Assembly: GCA_048772705.1 (NCBI GenBank)
Contig: JBLWGC010000035.1
Location: 62,001 to 126,000, forward strand
Source of the DNA: Leidyana gryllorum EB-2025a
Lineage: Eukaryota; Apicomplexa
Length of the DNA stretch: 64,000 nucleotides
Direction: 5' to 3'
Part shown: in pieces, positions 41,427 through 50,573 of the stretch
Layout: each line of letters opens with the position of its first letter
Position numbering within the stretch: position 1 is the first letter of the stretch
Translations under genes and position numbers: made by a program
Notes under the pieces: generated by a model
Database searches by the model: none
Told to the model about the DNA's origin: nothing
The model's input: only the letters and a program-made list of their open reading frames with translations

Positions 41427-42223
41427 TCACTCGGAGACAGGACGCTTCGAGCGCGGTCGCTCACTATCTGGGGGTGGAACCAAACGATGTGGAGCTGCAA
41501 TAGCACTCAGATTATGGATGAGTTGTTTATTTCGAGCTGGCTGTAGAATGACGACCCAAGCCGAACTGGGGGAAGTCTATAGGGAAGGGAAAGTTTCGAC
41601 AACTCCAATTTTCTGTTACCTGTTGGTTCAAGTCGATGCTGCCGAGCTCCTTGTTCACCTCCACTAGCATACCTACATTAGACACCGTCCTCAAAACCCA
41701 AGTCGACAGGCATCACTCACCTGCGATCCCCGCCACAACTGATATCTTGGTTCCGTCCACCAAAGTGATCACAGCCATCTGAGTGTCGGATCGCACTTTG
41801 CTTTTGGCCTTGTTCCCGCAAGTATCAGGGTGACACTGCATTCTGGGCACCACCTCCACCCCCGCCACTTTTGGGGAGTCTGAGCGGAAGATGCGATGAT
41901 GTGGTGACAGGGAAACCACCATCAGACTGGCAAAGCGGCAGGATATTTCACAAGGATCATCGTCAGGAGGCTCACCCATTTTTATATCGTGAGAGGCGTT
42001 GCCAGTCTCCAGGTACAGTCACGTCCAAGTTGGACGGGTCACTGGCATCAAAGTCAAATGTAGACACTTCAAAGGGCAAAACTCCAGTGAAGGTTCCAGT
42101 TGTATGGTACTCTTGAGCCCATCTTGGTATTGGATCGATGTTCGACTTCTCTAAGAGTCCACGGGCTTCTGAAAGGTAGTTAGTCCACTGACTCTCTTCG
42201 TCAGACCCCAAGAGACTGGTCAT
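41427..42223 (-). CDS. ABITRAM: Abitram (FAM206/Simiate) homologue, 218 aa
   Basis: Four exons from the right: 42223-41976, 41926-41721, 41672-41620, 41576-41427, with 43-49 bp introns; phases agree. The middle matches Abitram: MVVSLSPHHRIFR (human DHCILQHSNRICVITL), NKAKSKVRSDTQ (NKVSGKFKRGAQ), DGTKISVVAGIAGMLVEVNK ([20 protein letters not shown]), and WVVILQPAR (YIAVVLPKF). The fold is related to the glycine-cleavage H/biotinyl family. Abitram is linked to actin-based filopodia and nuclear speckles in vertebrates; its role in protists is unknown. The N-terminal 80 residues are lineage-specific. The start lies 27 bp from the divergent YdcZ-type gene. Confidence 0.75.
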
Positions 42224-42250
42224 TGAGAATACAAAAAAGTGCTAGCCACC

Positions 42251-43405
42251 ATGGACCTCTGGATACCGTTAGTGGGCGCGGCTAGCGCTGGAGGAATATC
42301 AGTGGTCTACAGTGCGGCAATTGCTGCTGTTGGTAAAGGTATAGGCAGTCCTTTCTGGGCTGTCCCCCTCGCTTACGCCCAGTCGGTACCTATCCTGCTC
42401 TTATGTGAACTTCTGCGCCCTCGGCCCGCGCCGCTATCGGCGTCGGAAGGTTGCCGAAAGGTGTTCGCACACATCCGTCAGAAACCACTACGACGATGGG
42501 TAATACTCTTTGGTGGAGTATTGGGAAGCTTGATCGGGCTGGCGGCTGCTTATGTGACACCGAGAGTGGGAATGGGTCATTTCTTTGTTTTGTTCGTTGC
42601 CGGACAGGTGCTGGCGGGATATGCAATGGATCTTTTACAACTCCTTATGGCAAAGGAAGACTATGTGGCTTCGAGTAGTTTGGGAGGAGCCCTGTTGGTG
42701 ATCATCGGATGTGTATTATTCCAATGGGAAGCGCTTAAGACAGTCCATACAACTTTGGATGCATATGAATCATTCAAATGTTCACTCATTTCATTGGCTG
42801 CCGGATTGTGTGCTGTGCTACAAGGAGGCGTGAACGGTCGGCTCCAAGATGTATCTACAAGCCACAATCGAGCTGCTATATGGTCCTTGACATCCGGGTT
42901 TGTGGTGATGTCAGCTTTGGCATGGGCTTGTGATCCGGTACCGCACTTTGAAACTTTCTTCGCCTCAATACAATGGCCCCAAGATGCTTGGCGGGCACTT
43001 GGAGGTATTCTCAGTATCAATACTTTAGTCGCCATTATGGTGCTCCCCAAATACTTGGGCTATGCTTTAACTGTTTGTTGGATGGTGGCTGGCGAGCTTG
43101 TGGTGTCATTGATTTTAGATCACTTTGGTTGGCTGGATATGCAGAAGCGGCCCGTGTCTACGGCACGGGCAGCTGGTCTGTTGGTCGTCCTAACAGGGGT
43201 CGTATTGGCGCAGTATGCGGATCGAGCCGACCGAAAGCGGCGGAAAAGTTCTGCCTGGTCAACGAAACCTCTGGTCAACGACCTTCCGTCATCACTGGAT
43301 TACGCTGTAGCTAGTAACTTGGAAAGCAATTGTCCACATTGCTGTGCCGGTCACAAGAATGTTTTAACTGAACCGTTGATTCAGGATTCCGCGGCCGTCC
43401 ACTAG
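42251..43405 (+). CDS. YdcZ (DUF606) family membrane transporter of the DMT superfamily, 384 aa
   Basis: Single exon with an ideal start context (GCCACCATGG). About ten hydrophobic helices form two homologous halves, as in fused YdcZ proteins. The signature features are visible: GGISVVYSAAIAAVGKGIGS early, GQVLAGYAMDLLQ, then GGVNGRLQDVSTSHNRAAIW opening the second half, and ELVVSLILDHFGWLDMQKRP with RAAGLLVVLTGVVLAQY closing it. YdcZ proteins are mostly bacterial and their substrates are poorly known. The C-terminal 65 residues are cytosolic with a CPHCC motif. No introns and a bacterial-type family suggest horizontal transfer, but this needs a tree. Confidence 0.78.
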   Translation: MDLWIPLVGAASAGGISVVYSAAIAAVGKGIGSPFWAVPLAYAQSVPILLLCELLRPRPAPLSASEGCRKVFAHIRQKPLRRWVILFGGVLGSLIGLAAAYVTPRVGMGHFFVLFVAGQVLAGYAMDLLQLLMAKEDYVASSSLGGALLVIIGCVLFQWEALKTVHTTLDAYESFKCSLISLAAGLCAVLQGGVNGRLQDVSTSHNRAAIWSLTSGFVVMSALAWACDPVPHFETFFASIQWPQDAWRALGGILSINTLVAIMVLPKYLGYALTVCWMVAGELVVSLILDHFGWLDMQKRPVSTARAAGLLVVLTGVVLAQYADRADRKRRKSSAWSTKPLVNDLPSSLDYAVASNLESNCPHCCAGHKNVLTEPLIQDSAAVH

Positions 43406-43461
43406 AAATCTGCGGAGGGCCTCGCGCGAACAGAAAAAGAAAGGGAGCATGCGCGACGAAC

Positions 43462-43659
43462 ATGTCGTACGCGATCCAATCTTACGGAAATGTGCTGGAA
43501 ATGGAGTTCGATACGCTCTTTTACAACCCCCCGCCATCATTGCCATCGATCACTCTACAACTCGAGGATAATCGACGAAACCCGGTTGCGCCGTCCGTCG
43601 GACACACGCCGTCTGAGTTCCGGCACCTAGGATGCACTGGCGGTATAGGATTGGATTGA
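43462..43659 (+). CDS. Doubtful small ORF, 65 aa
   Basis: ATG at 43462, 57 bp after the YdcZ-type stop. The product has protein-like composition (MEFDTLFYNPPPSLPS, then a short polar tail) but no recognisable family, membrane segment or Cys motif. It may be a genuine small gene or the first exon of a longer one whose other exons I cannot find. Confidence 0.3.
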   Translation: MSYAIQSYGNVLEMEFDTLFYNPPPSLPSITLQLEDNRRNPVAPSVGHTPSEFRHLGCTGGIGLD

Positions 43660-44413
43660 AGTTTTCGTACATTGTTTGTCCCATGGACCTCAATAACCAA
43701 TGCGCTTTTGTTGCTTTTGTTGCCTGTCACGCCCGTGTTAGCCAACGGCCTTCGCAAGGATTCGTTCTGCGTCCACCACGGTTCTAATAGATCAGCAAGC
43801 GCACACGTGCGAAGGTTCGAGCTTCCAGAAGCACTGGCTTCCCCGTAACGTTTTTCCCTAAGAACAGGCGAGACCGCAGTTATCAGTACTGTATTAGGCG
43901 GTATTGGTTGGTGGTGAAAAGTCTGTGTTAATCAATGGAGGGAGGCGGTATTTCGTATACGCACAACATAGTCATTTTAGCTTTGTAATTGACACACAAT
44001 GCACGCTGGTGTATGTGTTGGATGGCTGAACGTGGAGCGGCTGCTTTTAATATTTCACGAGCGAACGATTGATGTCTTGTCATGGTTGTCGTCGTGGTGA
44101 AGATTGAATCGGTGGCACGATTTGAGATACACTGGTCGCATGGGACAGTCAGCTACTATGATGGGGGCGAAAAATGGCTCATTTGAGCTCGGTTGACAAC
44201 AGTCGGCAGCCCGTTCTCAAGCACAATAAACGGCCGCGAGAGGCGTTGAATGAGCATGGTAGGAGAGGTATGTAATCGAAGGTGTGCGGATTGCATTACA
44301 GGGTAGCGATATGTATATATAAACTTCCCACAAGCGATATCGAGGAAAGCGAAAGTGTTGCGTGGATGAACGCGAGTACTTTCATTTTATATGTAGAGGT
44401 GCTAAACTATCGA
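43660..44413. other. Intergenic stretch with no visible gene
   Basis: About 750 bp without a convincing frame. It holds a GCACACGTGC copy of the palindrome family near 43801. It probably carries the 3' region of the genes on both sides; nothing more can be supported. Confidence 0.5.
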
Positions 44414-45133
44414 TCAATTGATGGTGGTGGTGGTAAGGGCGGGTGGGCTGAAAGTGAATCCTGGCGGTGCCCATTTGTCAACGTTCGCAAGCTTTTCAGC
44501 CTCAGCTTTCTTAGCTTTCCGCGTGACGCGTCGCACGCTATCGCAGAGCGCTTTATATTTGCGTTGGAGTGCGTCGACCCTGTCAACGAATTCGCAAAAT
44601 GCCTCATGAGAAGACGTGCTGTCGCGTTGTAAATCTGCCAAACTGGACCACCTCCGTTGCTCCACCTCCTGCCAAGCCTGAACTGCTTCAAGCATTCTTT
44701 GTACTAAAGAAGTCCGGGCTTGCAGTAGCCTCTCCAGAGTGCACCGACAATCACGGTCCGCGACTCCCTTGAGCGTCAGCTCGTCCGAAACAGCCGCACC
44801 AGATCGCCAAAGCATATATGCAGCGTAACATTCTTCAGCATTGTGCACCAATTTATCGCGAAAGTTAAGATAACTTCGAAGACCCGCCTCCTCCGAGGGT
44901 ATCACGGGGTACATTGAATCGTCATAATACTGACGCAGATACTGACGCCAATCGAGATCCCACGACTCGAGGGCTTTGATAAACGGATTGGACTGTCCCT
45001 GTTCGCGGCGAGCAAGACGAGACAAAGGCCTCATATTGGAGGCAGAAGGCCGAACTCGAACTTTGACATCCGGTCGGAAATGTACTTGCTTACGTTGACG
45101 GAGGATAACCGATCCGTTAGAGGAGCCCCACAT
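44414..45133 (-). CDS. Unrecognised coiled-coil protein, 239 aa
   Basis: Single exon with start MWGSSNGSVILRQRKQVHFR. The N-terminal third is basic; the centre (SWDLDWRQYLRQYYDDSMYP) is aromatic-rich. The rest is highly helical with heptad-like patterns (QARTSLVQRMLEAVQAWQEV, VDRVDALQRKYKALCDSVRR) and a basic cluster. No transmembrane segment. It may be a nuclear or cytoskeletal scaffold. I recognise no family. Confidence 0.58.
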   Translation of the reverse strand: MWGSSNGSVILRQRKQVHFRPDVKVRVRPSASNMRPLSRLARREQGQSNPFIKALESWDLDWRQYLRQYYDDSMYPVIPSEEAGLRSYLNFRDKLVHNAEECYAAYMLWRSGAAVSDELTLKGVADRDCRCTLERLLQARTSLVQRMLEAVQAWQEVEQRRWSSLADLQRDSTSSHEAFCEFVDRVDALQRKYKALCDSVRRVTRKAKKAEAEKLANVDKWAPPGFTFSPPALTTTTIN

Positions 45134-45390
45134 GACGCAGTTGTATAATTATTGGAGGAAGGATGAGAAAGTAAGGGAGGAGGATGAGTTTTTGTGGGAT
45201 TAAAAAAAAATTGCTTCGCGATCAATTAGGAGACGCTGTCGTCCTCCCTTTCGGAGTTGAACAACGTTTTTCTGGAACAGCCATCCTTTCGCATCCATCG
45301 CCCCAGCTGTGGAACCTATTCCTTCTCTCTGTGTCCGATCCATCATCAAATCTGAATCTGGACAACAAAGAGCCCACTTCCCATTGCCTA

Positions 45391-46234
45391 TCAATCTTCA
45401 TCAGACGCCACGGTAATTTCGCCCGGTGCCCGGGTGGGGATCATGTGAACCAACGGAGTCTCCACACGGAACCCAACCCAAGCAGATCGGACTCTGCCGG
45501 CGATCAGTTCCTCCCAGGATTGCGGGGAGTAGTGCTCCCACCACCCCGCTTCCTGAGGGTCTTTCATGAAGTTGCCAGGCAAATGCGTCAACTGCTTCTC
45601 CATGGCGTAGGCCTGAGTCCAGGTGTTTTCAATGCTTTCGCCGACATATTCGGATCGACTGTGCAATCCGCCCAATCTATGACCAATCTGTGTAAAGGCC
45701 GATCAGCAGAGTCAGAGAAGGAGTCTATCAATGGACTTACATCAATTTCCGACGTGATCATAGCCGGGGTGTGATCTGGGATCCAGATACATGCCAAATA
45801 GTCAACGTCCCCCAGAGCGTTGGTGAAGGGTTTGTCAAGATGGACGCCCATCGCTAGAGGACGATCAAACCGATCTACCTCGATAATGTTGCCCAATTGT
45901 TGCCACCTGCATTGTTGATGTGCTTAGTACGTCCGTGTGTGTGTGACTGTGTGTGCGAACGAGCACGGATGCGGGTTCGGACTCGGTCTAGTGCCAGATG
46001 GTTATAGGTTCTACTCACTCTCGCAGTTTTTCGAAGGTTTTGAACGCCTGGACGCCGAAAGGTCCGTGGTAGTGTGCACAGGCCACACGGCGAGGGGCAA
46101 GATCATCCACCTCAATCACCATGGGTTTATCTGATAGCAACGAAAAAGGGTGTCCTATGGTTCTAAGATTCCAGCTAGAACATACTTTGGTTGAAGATGC
46201 TGGCGAGAACGAGGGCTGCGCGAGAGATATGCAT
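45391..46234 (-). CDS. GyrI-like/effector-binding domain protein, 207 aa
   Basis: Four exons from the right: 46234-46186, 46130-46019, 45906-45741, 45687-45391; phases agree. An in-frame ATG at 46363 would lengthen the N-terminus; MHISRAALVLASIFNQ may be a weak signal sequence. The core MVIEVDDLAPRRVACAHYHG, PFGVQAFKTFEKLREW, then GVHLDKPF and DVDYLACIWIPD follows the SHS2/GyrI fold pattern (strand, rAYvrhxGpy, helix, then GxxxDxP). This domain binds small molecules in bacterial regulators (BmrR, Rob, GyrI) and also occurs alone. Here it is a stand-alone eukaryotic gene with four exons, so any transfer from bacteria is old. The ligand is unknown. The 112-bp intron 45907-46018 is GT-rich. Confidence 0.65.
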
Positions 46235-46412
46235 GGTTCTGGGGTTAAAAGTAGAAGTGCTGTCTGCGTTGTGCTCGTTGGAAAACACACAGTACTTTTC
46301 GCTGAATAGAACAAGTTGTGTTACTTTCCCGCCGATTTGGGAAATTACTGGTGATCGTGCCATAGAGGTTGGAATGACTGGTCGACAGGTTAATGATCAT
46401 TCAAAAAGACAA

Positions 46413-48026
46413 TCAAAAGACGGGCAATGGAACAGGTAGGGCCGGAGTAGTCGGGGTCACCGCAAAAGTACCCACAGCACCAGCAGCAGGCGGCTGGCAT
46501 TCAGTACCGCTGGCATGGTCACACTCGTAAGTAACAGAGAAGACACAGTCAGCCGGCTCACGAAGGACCTGAATACAGCTATCACCTTGCTGGGCGTAAC
46601 CCGCAGGGCAAACAGGGCGAGCTTGAGCGATGCGAACACATCCGTCCATCTGCTCGTCGAACCCGGATGGACAACTGGTCAGGAAGGCAGCAGCTTCCAA
46701 GGCGACACATTCGCAGGGTCGGCCAGGGAGGCACTCCTTGGTGTAGTCGGGGGGGCACTCTTGGAGAGGAGGGACACGTTGGCGCGCGTAACAGAAAGCG
46801 GCATCTCCTTCTGCGTGGCAGACAGGGATAGGAGCAACTTGTTGGCGCACCAAACATCTATTGCCTTGGAGGGTACCCTCATCACAAGCGAAAATAAGTG
46901 CCGTTGAGGTCACACGAGTGCAGGTCTTCTGGACACTGATAGTAGTCTTGGTTGGTTGGGTAATAACCTTGGGAGCAACAGCGGTAACCTCAGCTTCACA
47001 GGGCAAAGCGCGAGCAGCCACACAAGGCGGGCAGGGCTGCACAGTGCAGGTGACAGAGCAGGCCGTTGCAGCAGCAGTGGCAGCAGCTCCACAATCCTTA
47101 GTGGCAGTCAACTGACGCTTGTGACCGTGAGCGTGGCCATGACCGAAACCGACATGACCTATGTGGCCGTGATGACCGACATCAGTGGCAACCAAAGGCG
47201 CGGCAAGAGCCACAGTCTGAGGTGCAACGGAGAAGGGCGCAAGCTTGGGGAGTTCAGGTAGCATCGGGGTGTGTGAAGTGCAGTCATAAACCTCTTCTTG
47301 CAGGCAGGCACCATCAACAAAAGTGAAACCTTCAGGACAGAAAGCACGAGCTTCAGCGAAAGCTTGAACGGTACAACTGCCTGTACGCGCGTCATACGTT
47401 CCCTCGGGACAAGTAGGGGTCAGAGGATGGGGGACTTGACGGATACACTCGGTATCGCTGGCAGCAAACGTGCCATCCGGACAACGGTTCACAAATGCAG
47501 CGCTGATAATCTTGGCACAGTTACCGTCGCGACGACTGTAACCCAAAGGACAACTCTGCAAGAAAGCTGCTCTCCGTTGACATGAACCTTCAAAGGTCTC
47601 AAATCCGCCAGGACACAGGAACCGAGCTGGCTCCACCAAAGTCTGAACACAAGTCTGACCCTCCAATACAAAACCTGGACGCTTGCAGAAGTACTGAGGG
47701 GCGGTTTGATCCACCACCTTTCCCATACGAGCTGAAGCAACCTTGAACTCTGAACGAGTGGCCATCACAGAAGGAGCCACTGCCACTTGTTGAGTTGCAG
47801 GAAGCTGTACTTGAATCAAGCCATGCTTGTGCAACAGGGGCTTGGGCGCAATCAGAGGTTGAGTGGGGAGAAATTGAGGAATCACAACCTGCTGCGGGAT
47901 ACTCACAGCCCGGGCGACATTTCCGCACGCGGCGCCATGTTTGCAGGACCCACCAAGTCCTCCGTGGTGGTGAAAGGTAGCATCACAAATGGATGTAGTG
48001 ATCAAGATTCCCAAAGCAAGCCTCAT
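46413..48026 (-). CDS. Oocyst-wall-type Cys-repeat secreted protein (COWP/OWP-like), 537 aa
   Basis: Single exon with a signal peptide (MRLALGILITTSICDATF). From about residue 107 there are regularly spaced Cys modules of the COWP type I kind: CKRPGFVLEGQTCVQ, CPGGFETFEGSC, CPLGYSRRDGNC, CPDGTFAASDTEC, CPEGTYDARTGSC, CPEGFTFVDGACLQ. After a His/Gly-rich spacer (HHGHIGHVGFGHGHAHGHKR) and a CTVQPCPPC segment, more modules follow (CPPDYTKECLPGRPCEC, CPSGFDEQMDGC, CPAGYAQQGDSC). Each unit pairs a CPxGY/F with a Cys 6-10 residues later. Such proteins cross-link through disulfides in the oocyst wall of Cryptosporidium, Toxoplasma and gregarines. This is the strongest lineage marker in the window. 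Confidence 0.85.
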   Translation of the reverse strand: MRLALGILITTSICDATFHHHGGLGGSCKHGAACGNVARAVSIPQQVVIPQFLPTQPLIAPKPLLHKHGLIQVQLPATQQVAVAPSVMATRSEFKVASARMGKVVDQTAPQYFCKRPGFVLEGQTCVQTLVEPARFLCPGGFETFEGSCQRRAAFLQSCPLGYSRRDGNCAKIISAAFVNRCPDGTFAASDTECIRQVPHPLTPTCPEGTYDARTGSCTVQAFAEARAFCPEGFTFVDGACLQEEVYDCTSHTPMLPELPKLAPFSVAPQTVALAAPLVATDVGHHGHIGHVGFGHGHAHGHKRQLTATKDCGAAATAAATACSVTCTVQPCPPCVAARALPCEAEVTAVAPKVITQPTKTTISVQKTCTRVTSTALIFACDEGTLQGNRCLVRQQVAPIPVCHAEGDAAFCYARQRVPPLQECPPDYTKECLPGRPCECVALEAAAFLTSCPSGFDEQMDGCVRIAQARPVCPAGYAQQGDSCIQVLREPADCVFSVTYECDHASGTECQPPAAGAVGTFAVTPTTPALPVPLPVF

Positions 48027-48233
48027 TCTAAGTGATCTGCAATCTCCTCCACTAAGACTTCAAAGACTTGACAAACTCGCGTGGTTCGCTTTTCCCCAGA
48101 AAAAGCTCTACTTACACTCGATGCAAATGCACATGCCTGCAACGCGGTTTTCAAAGAAGAAATAACGCGATATTGCGCGACTCATACACCAAACCGAACA
48201 AACAAACACCATTTTACAAAGACACACACACAC

Positions 48234-48245
48234 ACACACGTGTGT
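48234..48245. repeat. ACACACGTGTGT palindrome in the spacer upstream of the oocyst-wall-like gene
   Basis: Perfect 12-bp palindrome at the end of a CA run, 208 bp upstream of the oocyst-wall-like start codon and downstream of the MED18-like stop. The 380-bp spacer 48027-48406 shows nothing else. Confidence 0.55.
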
Positions 48246-48406
48246 TTAATCGACCAGCGTACATTACATCAATGCATAGTCAAACATGAAATCGAAAGGG
48301 TCAAAGATGTAACCACTTCTGACTTCGCACTTCGAGTACGTCAAAGTGCAACAGTGTACAATTACACTCGTAACACACACCGACTCTGACGTCAACCATT
48401 GACGAC

Positions 48407-49891
48407 TTACGGTTTCAGTCGATTAGAGAGCTCAAGCAACGCTTGACCAAGATGTCCCACCAAGGCTGGTCTTTCGGTTCTGGCAATGGCCTCGACAAAA
48501 TATGTTCCAGGAAACATCTCTTCGTTCATATAGCGTGTCTACATACCCATAAGTAAGGTTGTAACAGCCTTCTAGACCTCTTAGGCTCACCGGATAGAAT
48601 CTTTTGACAGCTACCATGATGTGCCGATTGGTACCCGCATCAATATGATAAATTTGGCCTTTGACATAAATGTCGTTCGGTGGTGCTCGCTGGAAACCCA
48701 TTCCGTCGATGATAGTGACAATACTTGGCGACACTGTGGCTTCTTTGACGCGCCGAGCGTTCGCTGGGAAGCCATTGGGTGCAGCCAAATGCTCAGCACT
48801 GTATATGCGAAGTGCGCTGCAGAGAGGAATCAAAGATATCTGGGGATCCATCGAACTTACAATATGTTCCGCAAGTGTTCGGGTAATAGATATCGACGAA
48901 TCCAAAGCTCCTTTGCCGATTTTGAGTGCGACTGGAGGAAAGAATCTGCAACAGAGAGCATAGTGGGAATCAAAAAACAGCATGCTGTCGCTCACCCTGC
49001 GCTGTGGAGTCAATTCGCCAACACTCGTCCTTCCAGAGTCCTCTTTGGCACACATCACACAGCGACTGTAGCAATTTTAGCAATGCTTGGAGCGCTCGGG
49101 GGCATTCGTTGACATTGACAACGCCCATCATTGTGCACTCTGTATATAAGTATTCTTGGGTGGGCGGCAAGGCTACCCCTCCCATTCTGTAGCTCTCCGC
49201 ACCTCCAAACCGCATATTCCCCTGCATCTGACTACCACAGCTTAGGGGGGACGGTATCGGATCGACGGTTTGCCAGATATCTGTGGCTCCACCCATTCCG
49301 TGGCCTTGTGTCAAAGCGAAGTCCGCCTCGAGCAAACTGATACCCGCGATCAGCCTGGCCGATAAGGGAACGTCCCAGAATGTCTTCTCCTCGTTCTCTA
49401 AGGGTCGCTTGCGACTCTTTTCGTACTCAGCTTCATTTCCAAGGTTCTTCTCCTTCTCGGCCTTCAGCTTCTCCATTAGCTGGTGGAAGTACTGGTTTGG
49501 ACCGCTGCCGGGTGGGCGAGTCGGATGTCCTTGGGGAGGCATGCCACCCTGTGGACTCGGCATTGGGGCTCCTCGAGGGTTCCAACCCGCCCGCGGTGGC
49601 ATAGATTGTGGGCGTTGGAAAAAGGCGGCAGCGTCCGGCCTCACGGGCATATCAGGGGGACGCTTCGCCATTGCTCCTTGTGGACCCCCTTGAGGCCCCA
49701 TAGGACGGAAGTGCTGCGAATTGACGTCCGTTCGAGGCGGTCCTCGAAGAACTGCGGCTCCCTGTTGCTGTGCAGCCGCCTGTTTTGCCATAGCGGCCCT
49801 AATATGGGCAGCTTGATCGTACTGTCCCGGGCGCACAGGCATCGACTGACCCATCGCGGGGGGACCTCCTTGACTGCTGGGACGCATGCCT

Positions 49892-49923
<32 letters not shown>

Positions 49924-50544
49924 CTGTTGCCGCATCATCATGGCAGCGTACTGCTGCTGAGTCATCTGGCCTCCTTCAGGGGGTCGGTGAGGAGGATTGC
50001 CCGGTTGCTGTGACGACAAATATTGGCACGGCTGCTGCTGCGCTGGTTGTGAACTCACCTGTTGCGGCACATTGGGCATATTCTGACCCATTATCTGCGG
50101 GTGTGGGAGGTTTCCACCACTTTGTTGAGCACCCTGTAGATGAGGCGTGTAGTGTGACACCTTTCGCTTTCATTACCGGTGGAGCGCGGCCTCCGAATCC
50201 GGGCTGTTGTATCGAATTGCCTCCCATGGGTGGTCTGTGTGCCGTTGGTGGCGCTCTGTGGGGATTCATCATTTGATGCACCCGCCGCGGATCCATATCC
50301 ATCGGCAAATACTGCTGCTGCGCAGCCGCCTGCCGATATTGTTGGGAAGCTTGAGCTTGTTGCATCTCCTGACCAGTCACCACTGTGTACCGCGGCAGCA
50401 TGATTTACCAGTAACTATCTTATGTGCCTTACCATTCCCAGGACGAGGTTGCTGCTGTTGTTGTTGTTGCTGCTGTTGCTGCTGTTGCTGCTGTTGTTGC
50501 TGCATAGCGAACATCCGCATCTGGGCAGCCTCCCGACTCTCCAT
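48407..50544 (-). CDS. MED18: MED18-like Mediator subunit with Gln-rich N-terminus, 615 aa
   Basis: Seven exons from the right: 50544-50433, 50382-50177, 50133-50059, 50007-48996, 48945-48861, 48816-48591, 48538-48407; phases agree. The N-terminal 300 residues are Gln/Pro/Gly/Met-rich with two polyglutamine runs. The C-terminal half matches MED18 in order: LLKLLQSLCD (human LLHRLRGLCDN), KELWIRRYLLPEHL, IIDGMGFQRAPPNDIYVKGQ (LLxEMGFRxDHEFxxKGxxF), HIMVAVKRFYP, and GTYFVEAIARTERPALVGH ending LLELSNRLKP (SYLVELSVxA...FAEQLKP). MED18 sits in the Mediator head with MED8 and MED20. The Gln-rich extension is not part of MED18 elsewhere; a 51-nt intron inside it (50008-50058) is in frame. Moderately confident because MED18 is poorly conserved. 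Confidence 0.62.
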
Positions 50545-50573
50545 GGTGGTGGAGTCAACAAATTTTGTTTCGC

